A stretch of 64,000 nt of DNA, taken from assembly GCA_003281125.1 (NCBI GenBank), contig QCCW01000002.1, positions 1 through 64,000 of the forward strand. The letters run 5' to 3'. The notes beneath the pieces are model-generated. The model did no database searches, was not told the origin of the DNA, and worked only from the letters and a program-made list of their open reading frames with translations. The stretch is from Prochlorococcus sp. AG-347-N23 (GTDB lineage: Bacteria > Cyanobacteriota > Cyanobacteriia > PCC-6307 > Cyanobiaceae). Positions 22,567-32,791 of this stretch are shown in pieces (the stretch's first letter is position 1; the number at the start of each line of letters is the position of its first letter). The translations under genes were made by a program, and so were the position numbers.

Positions 22567-23922
22567 ATGACATCAAATAGTCTTAAATTTTTAGACAAAT
22601 TTAGGAAAGTCAAAAACTTAGAAATTATTGAAAGCCAATCCGACGTAAAAAGACTTTCAAAAGATTTTTATAATTACTCTCCAATCCTTACTGAAAGATT
22701 AGATGAATGTATCGCTGATTTGGTGGTAAGACCAAGTGATCATAACGCGGTGAAGAAAGTAGCAAAAATTTGTTGGGAATTTTCTATCCCTCTTACTTTA
22801 CGGGGTTCAGGAACAGGCAATTATGGACAAGCTGTTCCATTGTTTAAAGGTGTTGTAATGCAGATGAGTCACTTTAATAAATTAGAAGAATTTGATCCAG
22901 ATACAGGTTTTGTGAAAGCACAGTCTGGATGTGTCATGGGAGATTTGAATAAACAATTAGAAAAACATGGAAGGGAATTAAGGTTGCTTCCTAGTACTTG
23001 GAAAACCGCTACTATTGGAGGCTTTATTGCTGGCGGATCAGGAGGTATTGGGTCCATTAGGTGGGGATTTTTAAGAGACCCAGGAAATCTTATTGGTTTA
23101 GAGGCAGTGACTATGAATGAAAAACCTGATTTATTAAAATTTGATGCAGAAGAATCTGAACCTCTAAATCATGCTTATGGGACTAATGGAATAATTACTT
23201 CTTTATTACTTGCTACTGATATCAAACGTAGGTGGTATTCAATAGTTATCGACTGTATTGAATTTGAAAAAACAATAGAAATATTAAAAACTCTTACAAG
23301 CGCCGCAATTGATCTGAAACTAGGAGCAATTCTTGAAGATGAAATTGTAGATCAAATGCCAAAATGGTTTAAAAGTAATTCCAGAAGTCACAAGATATTA
23401 ATTCAATCTACTCTTGGAGGGACAAAAACGATCGAGTTGATTTGTAAAAAATTTAAAGTTGAATTTACTGTCCTTGGGGAAGAAGAAAAACTTGTTAATG
23501 GAATTTCTGAAGTCGTATGGAATCATACAACTCTTCATATGAGATCTAGGGATAAAAATTGGACTTATTTACAGATGCTTTTGCCACTTAATAAAGAACT
23601 AGGATTGATTAATTTTTTGAGAAAAAAATGGGGTAAAAAAGTTCTTTGGCATCTAGAGGCAGTTTCTCAACAAGGGTCACCGCGATTAGCCGCTTTGCCT
23701 GTATTAAGGTGGAATGGGATAGATGAATTAAATGAAATTATGGAAGATTGTAAGAAACTTGGGGCGTTTATTTTTAATCCCCATGTTTTAACTGTCGAAG
23801 GCGGAGGCCTAGGCGTGGTTGATGCAGATCAAGTAAAAGCGAAATTAAAATTTGATCCTAAAGGGCTATTAAATCCAGGTAAATTGGAAGGTTGGGAAGT
23901 AAAGGAACAATTTAATATTTAA
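22567..23922 (+). CDS. FAD-binding oxidase (GlcD-like)
   Basis: RGSGTGNYGQAVPLFKGVVMQMSHFNKL, TIGGFIAGGSGGIGSIRWG FAD domain. Confidence 0.85.
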   Translation: MTSNSLKFLDKFRKVKNLEIIESQSDVKRLSKDFYNYSPILTERLDECIADLVVRPSDHNAVKKVAKICWEFSIPLTLRGSGTGNYGQAVPLFKGVVMQMSHFNKLEEFDPDTGFVKAQSGCVMGDLNKQLEKHGRELRLLPSTWKTATIGGFIAGGSGGIGSIRWGFLRDPGNLIGLEAVTMNEKPDLLKFDAEESEPLNHAYGTNGIITSLLLATDIKRRWYSIVIDCIEFEKTIEILKTLTSAAIDLKLGAILEDEIVDQMPKWFKSNSRSHKILIQSTLGGTKTIELICKKFKVEFTVLGEEEKLVNGISEVVWNHTTLHMRSRDKNWTYLQMLLPLNKELGLINFLRKKWGKKVLWHLEAVSQQGSPRLAALPVLRWNGIDELNEIMEDCKKLGAFIFNPHVLTVEGGGLGVVDADQVKAKLKFDPKGLLNPGKLEGWEVKEQFNI

Positions 23923-25151
23923 CATTTCTGTTTATTTGTAAATTTAATAAATTCAGCAACTAAAAAAATAGAACCCGTAAGAACAGGATGATTAGGTGGC
24001 CATTTTTCTAGGGAAAATAAATACTCAATGGCAAGTTCAAATGTTTTAAATTCAATTGTTTTTTGAAGGTCAATTTCTTTAATAGGAGAGAGATCTTTTA
24101 ATTGCCAACTAGGTTGGTTTGGAACTGGCACAAGTAATAAGTGATCATTTTTCTTTAAAAGTGTTTTTAATATTGCGTAAATATCTTTTTGTCTTTGGAC
24201 ACCTAAAATCCAATAAATTCCTTTATCTTCATTCTCCCAATTGCTTCGCTCATTAGAGAGTGCTTTTGCAGCAGGATAATTATGCGCACAATCTACAAGA
24301 ATATCTTTGTTGAAATAATTTATTATTTCTAGCCTTCCGTTCCAAGATGTCTTTTTAAGACCTTCATATATGTGTTTTTCTTTAATATTAAATCCCAAAT
24401 TATTCAGCGCTTTAATTGCCCCTACAGCTACTGAAGCATTTTGTTTTTGGAAAATTCCTTTTAATCCAAGCTCATAGCTGTTTGAAATTGCATCTTTCCA
24501 GATAATTTCTGCTCCAACCTCTTTAACTTTTTTGGTTATTAAATTTTTAACTTGACTATTTTGGTCGCTTGAGATGACAATTGAGTTTTTTTCAATAACT
24601 GCTAATTTTTCTTTTGCAATTTTTTCAATAGTATCTCCAAGAAATTCTTTATGGTCTAAGCCAATATTCCCAATAGCAATTATTGGTCTAGATTTATGGG
24701 CAGTTGTTGCATCTAATCTTCCTCCTAAGCCAGCTTCAAGAATGAGTAATTCAACTTTTTTATTTTCAAAAAAATTTAGTGCGCAGCAAATTATTTTTTC
24801 AAAAGGAGTTAATTCAAATGTTGAAAATTTTTTTTCTATTAATCTATAGATTTTTTCAAAATCAGTTTTGTTAATATTTTTTTTATTAACTCTAATCCTC
24901 TCGCATATGTTCAAAAGATGAGGAGATGTCGTTACACCAAAATTAAATTTAGCTTCAAAAAGTATACTTTCTATATATGCCGCGATTGATCCTTTCCCAT
25001 TGGTTCCAATAATTTGTATCGCAGGGATATTTTCGCAAGGATTATCAAGTTCTTTAAGTACTTTTTTAATTCTTGATAAACCTAACTTGATATTATCCCT
25101 CTCATATTTAGGTGATAATAATTCAAAAATTTTTAAATTTGCATTTTTCAA
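23919..25151 (-). CDS. folC: Folylpolyglutamate/dihydrofolate synthase
   Basis: IIGTNGKGSIAAYIESIL, TSPHLLNICERIRVN, LEAGLGGRLDATT. Confidence 0.95.
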   Translation of the reverse strand: MKNANLKIFELLSPKYERDNIKLGLSRIKKVLKELDNPCENIPAIQIIGTNGKGSIAAYIESILFEAKFNFGVTTSPHLLNICERIRVNKKNINKTDFEKIYRLIEKKFSTFELTPFEKIICCALNFFENKKVELLILEAGLGGRLDATTAHKSRPIIAIGNIGLDHKEFLGDTIEKIAKEKLAVIEKNSIVISSDQNSQVKNLITKKVKEVGAEIIWKDAISNSYELGLKGIFQKQNASVAVGAIKALNNLGFNIKEKHIYEGLKKTSWNGRLEIINYFNKDILVDCAHNYPAAKALSNERSNWENEDKGIYWILGVQRQKDIYAILKTLLKKNDHLLLVPVPNQPSWQLKDLSPIKEIDLQKTIEFKTFELAIEYLFSLEKWPPNHPVLTGSIFLVAEFIKFTNKQKC

Positions 25152-25162
25152 AATTTAAATAG

Positions 25163-26338
25163 CTATAACTCTTCAAAAATTGAATTTAGCTTATCCAAAA
25201 GAATATTAATTTCTCTTCGAGATATAACTAATGGTGGGACAATCCTTACAACGTTTCCTCCTGCAGGAACTACCAGTAATCCTTTGTCAAAAGCTTTTAA
25301 TGTAATATTTTTTGCATCAGCATAATCTTCATTGATCGCAAGACCTTGTATTAAACCTAAACCTCTTTTCCCACTTATAATATTGGGAAATTTTTTTGAC
25401 AACTCTTCAAACCCAGCATTTAATTGTTCCCCTCTTAAATAAACGTTATTGACAAGATTTCTTCTATTTATTTCTTCTAAAACAGTTAAAGCAGCTTTAC
25501 AAGCGAATGGGTTCCCTCCAAAAGTGCTTGCATGATCTCCTGGAGAAAAAATGTTGGCTTTTTCTTTTACCAATAATGCTCCAATTGCATGACCTCCTCC
25601 TAATCCTTTTGCAAGAGTGAATCCATCAGGTTCAATTCCTAAATTCTCATAACCCCACATTTTTCCAGTTCGACCTACCCCACTTTGGACCTCATCTAAA
25701 ATGAGAAGAGAATTAGATTTATCACATATATCTCTTAAGCTTTTAAAAAATATTTTACTTCCAGGAATTACGCCCCCTTCTCCTTGTATTGGTTCAACTA
25801 AAACGCCTGAAATTTTTTGATTATTATTTTCACACTCTTCAAATAATTTTTTTACCGAATCAAAATCGTTAAATTTAAAAAATTTGAACCCTTGAATCAA
25901 TGGTTCGAAGCCTTTTTGATATTTGGGCTGTCCAGTAGCACTCAATGCTGCCAGCGTCCTTCCGTGAAAGCTGGATTCTGCTGCGAGAATGATTGATTCT
26001 TTACCCTTATTTATTGTATTACCATATTTTTTAATTAATTTAATTGCTGATTCATTTGCTTCCGCACCGCTGTTGCAGAAGAAAACACTTTTGGCACAAC
26101 TCATATTCGTTAAAGTTCTGCTTAATTGTTCTTGTTCTTCAATGTTGTAGAGATTGGAAATGTGCTGGATCTTTCTAAGTTGAGTTGATAACCTTCTTCT
26201 TAAAACTCTATCGCTATGTCCAAGACTACAAGTTGCTATACCAGCGACTGCATCAAGATACTTTTTACCTGTTTTGTCCCATAGCCAACAACCTTTTCCT
26301 TTTTTAAAAGATATTTCGAATCTACTATAGGTATTCAT
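25163..26338 (-). CDS. argD: Acetylornithine aminotransferase
   Basis: MNTYSRFEISFKKGKGCWLWDKTGKKYLDAVAGIA...; LLILDEVQSGVGRTG, HASTFGGNPFACKAAL; ORF track extension upstream runs through tRNA-Leu and is rejected. Confidence 0.96.
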   Translation of the reverse strand: MNTYSRFEISFKKGKGCWLWDKTGKKYLDAVAGIATCSLGHSDRVLRRRLSTQLRKIQHISNLYNIEEQEQLSRTLTNMSCAKSVFFCNSGAEANESAIKLIKKYGNTINKGKESIILAAESSFHGRTLAALSATGQPKYQKGFEPLIQGFKFFKFNDFDSVKKLFEECENNNQKISGVLVEPIQGEGGVIPGSKIFFKSLRDICDKSNSLLILDEVQSGVGRTGKMWGYENLGIEPDGFTLAKGLGGGHAIGALLVKEKANIFSPGDHASTFGGNPFACKAALTVLEEINRRNLVNNVYLRGEQLNAGFEELSKKFPNIISGKRGLGLIQGLAINEDYADAKNITLKAFDKGLLVVPAGGNVVRIVPPLVISRREINILLDKLNSIFEEL

Positions 26339-26343
26339 CAAAG

Positions 26344-26425
26344 TGGGAGCGGTCGGACTTGAACCGACATACCCGAAGGTGCCGCATTTTGAGTGCGGTG
26401 CGTCTACCAATTCCACCACGCTCCC
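26344..26425 (-). tRNA. tRNA-Leu(CAA)
   Basis: Reverse strand GGGAGCG/CGCTCCC acceptor, anticodon loop CTCAAAA, variable arm, T-arm TCGGTTCAAGTCCGA. Confidence 0.94.
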
Positions 26426-26707
26426 AAGGCTTTTGCAAAAATTAACTTTTTTTATTATAACAAAAATCAACTTATTGACTATTGTTTTGGTCAAGGAACA
26501 GTGATCAAGATAACGTTTGTTAATAGCTAATCTTTTCGTTAAAAACATAGAATTATATTTATTGAAATTGCTGACAATAGATAAGATTCTAAAGCTTTAT
26601 TTAACATATATGCTACAATTATGTAGCAAATATCCTATTAAAGACCTATTTATGAGAACAAAGCTTCATATTTGGTAATATTATGTTATATTAAAAGAAA
26701 AAATTAA

Positions 26708-26815
26708 ATGACTAAAGGTAAAGCAAAAAAATTATCTTTTAAATTTATACCTTATCTATTTGTCGCCATAACTATTTTGACAGCATTTGGATCTAATACT
26801 GGAACCTGGGCATGA
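26708..26815 (+). CDS. Micro-ORF, 35 aa, single TM
   Basis: MTKGKAKKLSFKFIPYLFVAITILTAFGSNTGTWA; overlaps the next micro-ORF by ATGA; preceded by TATATTA-like -10. Confidence 0.5.
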   Translation: MTKGKAKKLSFKFIPYLFVAITILTAFGSNTGTWA

Positions 26816-26922
26816 ATCAATTTAAGTTTGATGGTTTGAATAGAATATGGTCTAACCGTTTTTTAGTTTTATTTTTATTATTTTTAGGTTGTATTTCACT
26901 TATTAATATTGCTTACGTTTAA
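26812..26922 (+). CDS. Micro-ORF, 36 aa, single TM
   Basis: MNQFKFDGLNRIWSNRFLVLFLLFLGCISLINIAYV; starts inside the stop of the upstream micro-ORF. Confidence 0.5.
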   Translation: MNQFKFDGLNRIWSNRFLVLFLLFLGCISLINIAYV

Positions 26923-26952
26923 ATATTTAATATCTCAAATGCTTTTTGCAAT

Positions 26953-28323
26953 TTAGGCTACTTTACATCGAGGAATATCTGCAGGGTCTGAACTAGTCTT
27001 AAATTCCTTATTTGTCAAAGTTTTTTTGCTAAAAACTCTGGTTATTTTTATACCCAATATTTTGAGTTTTGATTCAAAATTTTCATAACCTCTATCTAAA
27101 TGCTCTAAACCATAGATCCTACTACTACCTTTTGCTGTTATCCCTGCAATTATTAATGCAGCTGATGATCTTAAATCCGAGGCAACTAAATCCATGCCCT
27201 TAATTGTTTTTACACCTTTGATAAAAGCTACGTTTTTGTCTAACTTTATATTTGCACCCATTTTATTAAGTAAATGAACATGATTCATTCTGTTTTCAAA
27301 AATTGTTTCAGTTATTTTTGATTCACCATTAGCTATTGTCATTAGAGCTGTAAATGGTGCTTGTAAATCAGTTGGAAAACCTGGAAAAGGAGCCGTATTT
27401 ATATTTACTGCCTTAAGCTCTCTAGGATTTATTGTGATTGAATTACCTTTAATGATAATTTTACTACCGCTCTTTCGAAGCTTATTAGTGACAGCTTCAA
27501 GATGATTAGGAATCACAGGAGAAATTGTTATTGAGGAGGATGTTGCCGCAGCAGCTATTAAAAAAGTTCCAGCTTCTATTCGATCTGGTATTACTTTATG
27601 AATACAACCACCAAGTTTATTAACACCATCAATAATTATTTTTTCTTTACCAGAGTCGTAAATTTTTGCACCCATTTTATTAAGCATTTGGCATAAATCT
27701 TGAACTTCAGGTTCTCTTGCTGCATTTTCAATGATCGTTCTTCCTTCCGCTAATGATGCTGCCATTATTAAAGTTTCAGTTGCTCCTACGCTTGGGCATT
27801 TTAGTTTGATATGAGTACCAATTAATCTACTTTTCTTTCCTTTTATGTTTGCTTTGACAATTCCTTTTTCAATGAGAATTTCCGCTCCTAATGCTTTAAG
27901 CCCGTCAATGTGCTCATTAATTGGCCTTGAACCAATATTGCACCCACCAGGCATAGGAACTTTAGCCTCTCCAAATTTGCTTAATAATGGACCGATACAA
28001 AAGAAACTAGCTCTTAATCCATTAACAAGCTCATTTGGAAGTTCTTTAATGGAAATATTTTTTGAATCTATCTCTAAAGTATTGTTTTTTTCTTTTAAAT
28101 TTACGCCTAAATTCTTGAGAATATTACCCATTTTTTCAATATCAGTAAGACGTGGAACATTCTGGAGAACAATTTTTTGATTAGTTAGTAATGATGCAGC
28201 CAGCAAAACTAAGGCCGAATTCTTCGCACCACTTATTTCAACGAACCCATTTAATTTGCCTTGGCCAAAAATCTTTAAATTTTGTGATTTAAGATATGAC
28301 TTCTTTTTGCTTACGCAAATCAT
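26953..28323 (-). CDS. murA: UDP-N-acetylglucosamine 1-carboxyvinyltransferase
   Basis: LNGFVEISGAKNSALVLLAASLL, PGGCNIGSRPINEHIDGLKALGAEI, PGFPTDLQAPF. Confidence 0.97.
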   Translation of the reverse strand: MICVSKKKSYLKSQNLKIFGQGKLNGFVEISGAKNSALVLLAASLLTNQKIVLQNVPRLTDIEKMGNILKNLGVNLKEKNNTLEIDSKNISIKELPNELVNGLRASFFCIGPLLSKFGEAKVPMPGGCNIGSRPINEHIDGLKALGAEILIEKGIVKANIKGKKSRLIGTHIKLKCPSVGATETLIMAASLAEGRTIIENAAREPEVQDLCQMLNKMGAKIYDSGKEKIIIDGVNKLGGCIHKVIPDRIEAGTFLIAAAATSSSITISPVIPNHLEAVTNKLRKSGSKIIIKGNSITINPRELKAVNINTAPFPGFPTDLQAPFTALMTIANGESKITETIFENRMNHVHLLNKMGANIKLDKNVAFIKGVKTIKGMDLVASDLRSSAALIIAGITAKGSSRIYGLEHLDRGYENFESKLKILGIKITRVFSKKTLTNKEFKTSSDPADIPRCKVA

Positions 28324-28513
28324 TAAGAATTAATTTATTAGATTCATCATGACAAACGAAAATTAGTAAGTCCACCCTATGTAACGTCTTGAATATTAAT
28401 TAAAAGTGAAAATATATTTTTTTGATTTCTTGGGAAATAAAAATTTAATAAATAATTGATCAAAATATTTATGTAATTAAAATATAGTTGATAACGAATT
28501 TTTCAAATTACTC

Positions 28514-29359
28514 ATAGAAAATACTTTTTTAAAAATAACTAGTAAAAACAATAATCTAGTTAAAAGATTTAGATCATTTAAGAGCGGATTCTCTAGTAAA
28601 GAAAAAGATCTTTTTTGTATAGAGGGGACTCATCTTATTGAGGAATTGTTGAAGTCTGGAAATTCCCCCTGCAAAATTTTAGTTACCGAAAAATGGCTAA
28701 AAAAGAACCTAAACCTTTGTTCGCAGTTTGATCAATCATTAATAAATTTGGTATCAGAAGAGGTTTTAGCTTCTGCGATTACAACAGTTAATCCAGATGG
28801 CATCGCAGCATTAGTAGAAATTTCATCGATACCTAATTATCAATTGAATAGTCAAGATGATTTTGTTCTAGTACTCGATAGGATTCAAGATCCTGGGAAT
28901 ATGGGTAATCTTTTTAGAACTGCTCTAGCTGCTGGAGTTAATGCAATTTTTTTAGCTGGAGGTGCACACCCACTAAGCCAAAAGGTTTTGAGAGCTTCAA
29001 CTGGTGCAGTCTTTCACCTCCCATTTCAAAGATATGGGGGTACTGAAGAAGAAATAGTAAATTCTTTATTAAAGTCTTTATCTGAATTATCAAATTTAGG
29101 ATTTAAGATTTTTTCTACTAGTAGCCATAGTAAAAGTTCAAAAAAAACTTCAAAACCCTACTGGGAAATTGATTGGACTAAATCTACGGTCTTAATCTTG
29201 GGTAATGAGGGGCAAGGTATTCATAAAAAAATTCAAGAAGCTTTTAATGAAACAATTACAATTCCGCATAGTGAGCTTGTAGAATCATTGAATGTGGCTT
29301 GCGTTGCAGTTCCGTTATTACTAGAACGAAAAAGAGCCGCATACACCTCTAATAAGTAG
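28514..29359 (+). CDS. TrmH/SpoU-family RNA methyltransferase; start uncertain
   Basis: LDRIQDPGNMGNLFRTALAAGV, LILGNEGQGI, IPHSELVESLNVACVAVPLL; N-terminal ITSKNNNLVKRFRSF...FCIEGTHLIEELL lies upstream of the first standard start (TTG 28646). 28514 is an in-frame ATA and only one candidate. Confidence 0.85.
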   Translation: MENTFLKITSKNNNLVKRFRSFKSGFSSKEKDLFCIEGTHLIEELLKSGNSPCKILVTEKWLKKNLNLCSQFDQSLINLVSEEVLASAITTVNPDGIAALVEISSIPNYQLNSQDDFVLVLDRIQDPGNMGNLFRTALAAGVNAIFLAGGAHPLSQKVLRASTGAVFHLPFQRYGGTEEEIVNSLLKSLSELSNLGFKIFSTSSHSKSSKKTSKPYWEIDWTKSTVLILGNEGQGIHKKIQEAFNETITIPHSELVESLNVACVAVPLLLERKRAAYTSNK

Positions 29360-29364
29360 ATAAA

Positions 29365-30804
29365 GTGACTGATTCAATTTTTGATTTTGATTTAATCGTT
29401 ATAGGAGCAGGATATGGAGGTTTTGATGCCGCCAAACATGCTGCTGGTAAAGGACTGAAAGTGGCGATAGTAGAATCTTCTGATATGGGCGGCACTTGTG
29501 TAAACAAGGGTTGTGTGCCTTCAAAAGCTCTTTTGGCTGCAAGTGGAAAAGTCAGAGAAATAGCTGATTATGAACATTTAGCTAAATTTGGTATTCATGC
29601 TTCCCCAGTGAGATTTGAGAGGTCAAAAATTGCAGATCATGCAAATAATTTAGTTTTAAATGTTAGAGAAAATTTAACAAAAACTCTCAAAAGGAGTGGA
29701 GTTGAAATTATTTTGGGCATTGGCAGAATTGAAGGGAATCAAAAAGTAGGTGTAAGGGATAAAAACGGTATTGATAAAATTTTCACATGTAAGAATATAG
29801 TTATAGCAACTGGTTCTTCTCCTTTTGTGCCCCGTGGAATAACTTTGGATAATAGGACTGTATTTACTAGTGATGACGCGGTTAAACTTGAATGGCTTCC
29901 AAGATGGATAGCTATTATTGGAAGCGGATATATAGGATTAGAATTTGCTGATGTTTATACAGCGCTAGGTTGTGAAGTTACCATGATCGAAGCTTTGGAA
30001 AATATTATGCCAACATTTGATCCAGACATTACAAAAATTGCCAAGAAGAACCTTATTCAATCAAGAGATATAGATACAAAATCAAATGTCTTTGCAACAA
30101 AAATAACACCTGGCTGTCCTGTAAAAGTAGAACTGACAGATGCAAATTCTAAAAAAGTTGTAGACACTTTAGAAGTTGACGCTGTTTTAGTCGCAACTGG
30201 CAGAAGTCCCAATAGTGATAAATTAAATCTTGAGTCGGTTGGAATTGAAACAGTAAAAGGCTTCATTCCTATTGATGATCAAATGAGAGTTAAAAATGGT
30301 GATGAAATAATACCTAACATTTGGGCTGTTGGGGATGTAACAGGCAAACTAATGCTTGCTCATACAGCCGCAGCCCAAGGGACTATTGCTGTTGATAATA
30401 TTTGCGGTGGTAACGTCGAAATTAATTATAGAAGTATCCCTGCAGCAACCTTTACTCACCCTGAGATAAGTTCAGTTGGACTCTCTGAGGCTGAAGCTAA
30501 AGAGACATCGGTAAAAGAAAATTTCCCTTTGGGAGTTGTTAAAAGTTTTTTTAAGGCCAATTCAAAAGCATTGGCAGAATTGGAGAGTGATGGATTGCTT
30601 AAGTTAATTTTTAATAAAGATAATGGGAAAGTATTAGGAGCTCATATTTTTGGGTTACATGCAGCTGATTTAATTCAAGAAATTTCAAACGCTATTTCAA
30701 GGAACCAAGATGTAATTGAATTATCTAAAGAAGTTCATACTCATCCCACTCTTAGTGAAGTAGTTGAGGTCGCATATAAACAAGCGGCTTCTCAAATAAA
30801 ATAA
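29365..30804 (+). CDS. lpdA: Dihydrolipoyl dehydrogenase
   Basis: GGTCVNKGCVPSKALL redox motif, two Rossmann motifs, HTHPTLSE. Confidence 0.96.
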   Translation: MTDSIFDFDLIVIGAGYGGFDAAKHAAGKGLKVAIVESSDMGGTCVNKGCVPSKALLAASGKVREIADYEHLAKFGIHASPVRFERSKIADHANNLVLNVRENLTKTLKRSGVEIILGIGRIEGNQKVGVRDKNGIDKIFTCKNIVIATGSSPFVPRGITLDNRTVFTSDDAVKLEWLPRWIAIIGSGYIGLEFADVYTALGCEVTMIEALENIMPTFDPDITKIAKKNLIQSRDIDTKSNVFATKITPGCPVKVELTDANSKKVVDTLEVDAVLVATGRSPNSDKLNLESVGIETVKGFIPIDDQMRVKNGDEIIPNIWAVGDVTGKLMLAHTAAAQGTIAVDNICGGNVEINYRSIPAATFTHPEISSVGLSEAEAKETSVKENFPLGVVKSFFKANSKALAELESDGLLKLIFNKDNGKVLGAHIFGLHAADLIQEISNAISRNQDVIELSKEVHTHPTLSEVVEVAYKQAASQIK

Positions 30805-30816
30805 TATCTAAAATTA

Positions 30817-31704
30817 ATGGAGATAAGACGCAGGCCACCAAATCCAACAGTAAGGGTAGAAAATTTAGAATATGCTGTACCTCATAGAGAAGCGCAAGCA
30901 AAAAATATTCTGGAAGAAATTGTATGGCACAAGGACATTGAAATTAAGAATTTTAAAAAAATAGTCTCTTTAGAAGATCTCATCAAAAAGATTGAAAACC
31001 TTCCCGCTCCCAAAGATTTTTATAAAAATATCTTGGAGTCAAAAATAAAACCAGGAGTAATTGCTGAAATAAAAAAAGCTAGTCCGAGTAAAGGAGTTAT
31101 TAGAAAAGATTTTAACCCTGAAGACATAGCAATTTGTTATGAAGGATTAGGTGCATCATGTATCTCAGTACTTACCGATAAAAGGTTTTTTCAAGGTAGT
31201 TATGAAATACTCGAAACGGTAAGGAAATCAACTTATCTCCCTCTGCTTTGCAAAGATTTTATTATTTCTGCTTATCAGATTTATAAAGCAAGGGTATCTG
31301 GTGCTGATGCAATATTATTAATCGCTGCGATTTTAAGTGATGACGATTTAATTTATTTAAAGAAAATAGCTGATAATTTAAAGATGAGTGTTCTTGTTGA
31401 AGTCCATAACTCTAATGAATTAGAAAGGATTCTAAAGTTAAAATCTTTTAATTTGATTGGAATAAATAATAGGGACTTAAAGACTTTTAAAACGGATTTA
31501 AAAACATCAATAGAATTGATGCACAAATATGCAGATATATTTTTAAAACAAAATATTATTCCCATAAGTGAATCTGGAATTAATTGTGCCGAAGATTTAG
31601 AATCGCTTAGATCTATTGGAATCAAGGGAGTATTAATTGGGGAAACTTTTATGAGAGAAACTGATATTGAACAACCGTTCAAGAAATTATTTAACTCAAT
31701 TTAA
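30817..31704 (+). CDS. trpC: Indole-3-glycerol phosphate synthase
   Basis: [41 protein letters not shown]. Confidence 0.97.
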   Translation: MEIRRRPPNPTVRVENLEYAVPHREAQAKNILEEIVWHKDIEIKNFKKIVSLEDLIKKIENLPAPKDFYKNILESKIKPGVIAEIKKASPSKGVIRKDFNPEDIAICYEGLGASCISVLTDKRFFQGSYEILETVRKSTYLPLLCKDFIISAYQIYKARVSGADAILLIAAILSDDDLIYLKKIADNLKMSVLVEVHNSNELERILKLKSFNLIGINNRDLKTFKTDLKTSIELMHKYADIFLKQNIIPISESGINCAEDLESLRSIGIKGVLIGETFMRETDIEQPFKKLFNSI

Positions 31705-31759
31705 TATTGACTTAAAATCATGCTATAAAATTGAATAAATAGAGTTGTACTGAATATAT

Positions 31760-32431
31760 ATGCAGGCTGTAATTTTAACAGGTATAGTTGCAGGATTTGT
31801 GCATGTAGTTAGTGGCGCTGATCATCTAATTGCAATGGCACCAGCAGCGATTAACAATCCCCAAAAAGCTCTTAAAAATAGTTTATCGTGGGGCTTGGGA
31901 CACTCTTTAGGTGTCCTCTTGTTAGCATTTCTAGCGATTTTTATTAAGGATATTACGCCATTAAACAAATTTTCTAATATTGCCGAATTCCTAGTTGGAA
32001 TTTCTCTTCTAATTGTTGGAGTATTTGCTATAAAAAATTCTTTTCAATTAAGTATCCACTCGCATTCCCATAAGCATGAGAATGGTATTGCCCATCGTCA
32101 CTTTCACTTTCATGTTAAGGAACCAAAAAAAAATAATAAGCACTCCCATGCTTTGACTGGTTTAGGGTTGCTACACGGTATAGCTGGAGGTTCACATTTT
32201 CTTGCAGTTCTTCCTGCTTTAGCACTACCTTTAACAAGCGCTTGCTTATATTTGATTTCATATTTAATTGGTTCACTAATAAGTATGAATCTTTTTAATT
32301 GTTTAATATCTTTTACCACCTTTAAAGCAAGTCAAAAATTTATTAAAAGATTAATAGCTCTAGCAGGAGGGCTTTCCTTTTCTTTGGGATTATTTTGGAT
32401 TCAAAGAAGTGCTTCCGTTTTTTTGAATTAA
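31760..32431 (+). CDS. NiCoT/UreH/HupE-like transporter, putative nickel transporter
   Basis: HVVSGADHLIAMAP, His-rich loop HSHSHKHENGIAHRHFHFHV, LGLLHGIAGGSHFLAVLPAL; adjacent to sodX/sodN. Confidence 0.82.
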   Translation: MQAVILTGIVAGFVHVVSGADHLIAMAPAAINNPQKALKNSLSWGLGHSLGVLLLAFLAIFIKDITPLNKFSNIAEFLVGISLLIVGVFAIKNSFQLSIHSHSHKHENGIAHRHFHFHVKEPKKNNKHSHALTGLGLLHGIAGGSHFLAVLPALALPLTSACLYLISYLIGSLISMNLFNCLISFTTFKASQKFIKRLIALAGGLSFSLGLFWIQRSASVFLN

Positions 32432-32791
32432 AAAATTTTTTAATTTAGGAATAATTAATCTAGAGGTGACAATCCCAATTATTTTTTCGTTATTGATTAA
32501 TCCAAATTTATTACTATCTTCGCTCAATTCAAGATTGTCGCCAATAACCTCAATATTAGTTTGATTTACTGAATTTATCCTTTTTATTAGGATTTTATTT
32601 TTAAGTGGATGATTAAAAATAACTATTTGTCGATTTTTAAGTATTGATTTATTCTTTTCATATTTTTTAAAAAATACAATATCCCCTTCTTTTAGGTTAG
32701 GTAACATCGATTCACCACTAATAATGGCAGTTTTTCTTAAACCTAAAAAAAATAAAATAAAATCAAAAAAACTTTTGAGAATAATTCTGAT
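32390..32791 (-). CDS. sodX: Nickel SOD maturation signal-peptidase-like protease SodX; start uncertain
   Basis: S26-type SGESMLPNLKEGDIV; catalytic Ser lies just upstream of the ORF-track ATG (32707); frame open back to sodN stop with no ATG/GTG/TTG. Confidence 0.82.
   Translation of the reverse strand: MRIILKSFFDFILFFLGLRKTAIISGESMLPNLKEGDIVFFKKYEKNKSILKNRQIVIFNHPLKNKILIKRINSVNQTNIEVIGDNLELSEDSNKFGLINNEKIIGIVTSRLIIPKLKNFLIQKNGSTSLNPK

Noticed and set aside
26339-26548. N-terminal 70-aa extension of argD in ORF track
   Set aside because: It translates straight through the tRNA-Leu gene; ArgD homology starts at MNTYSRF (26338).
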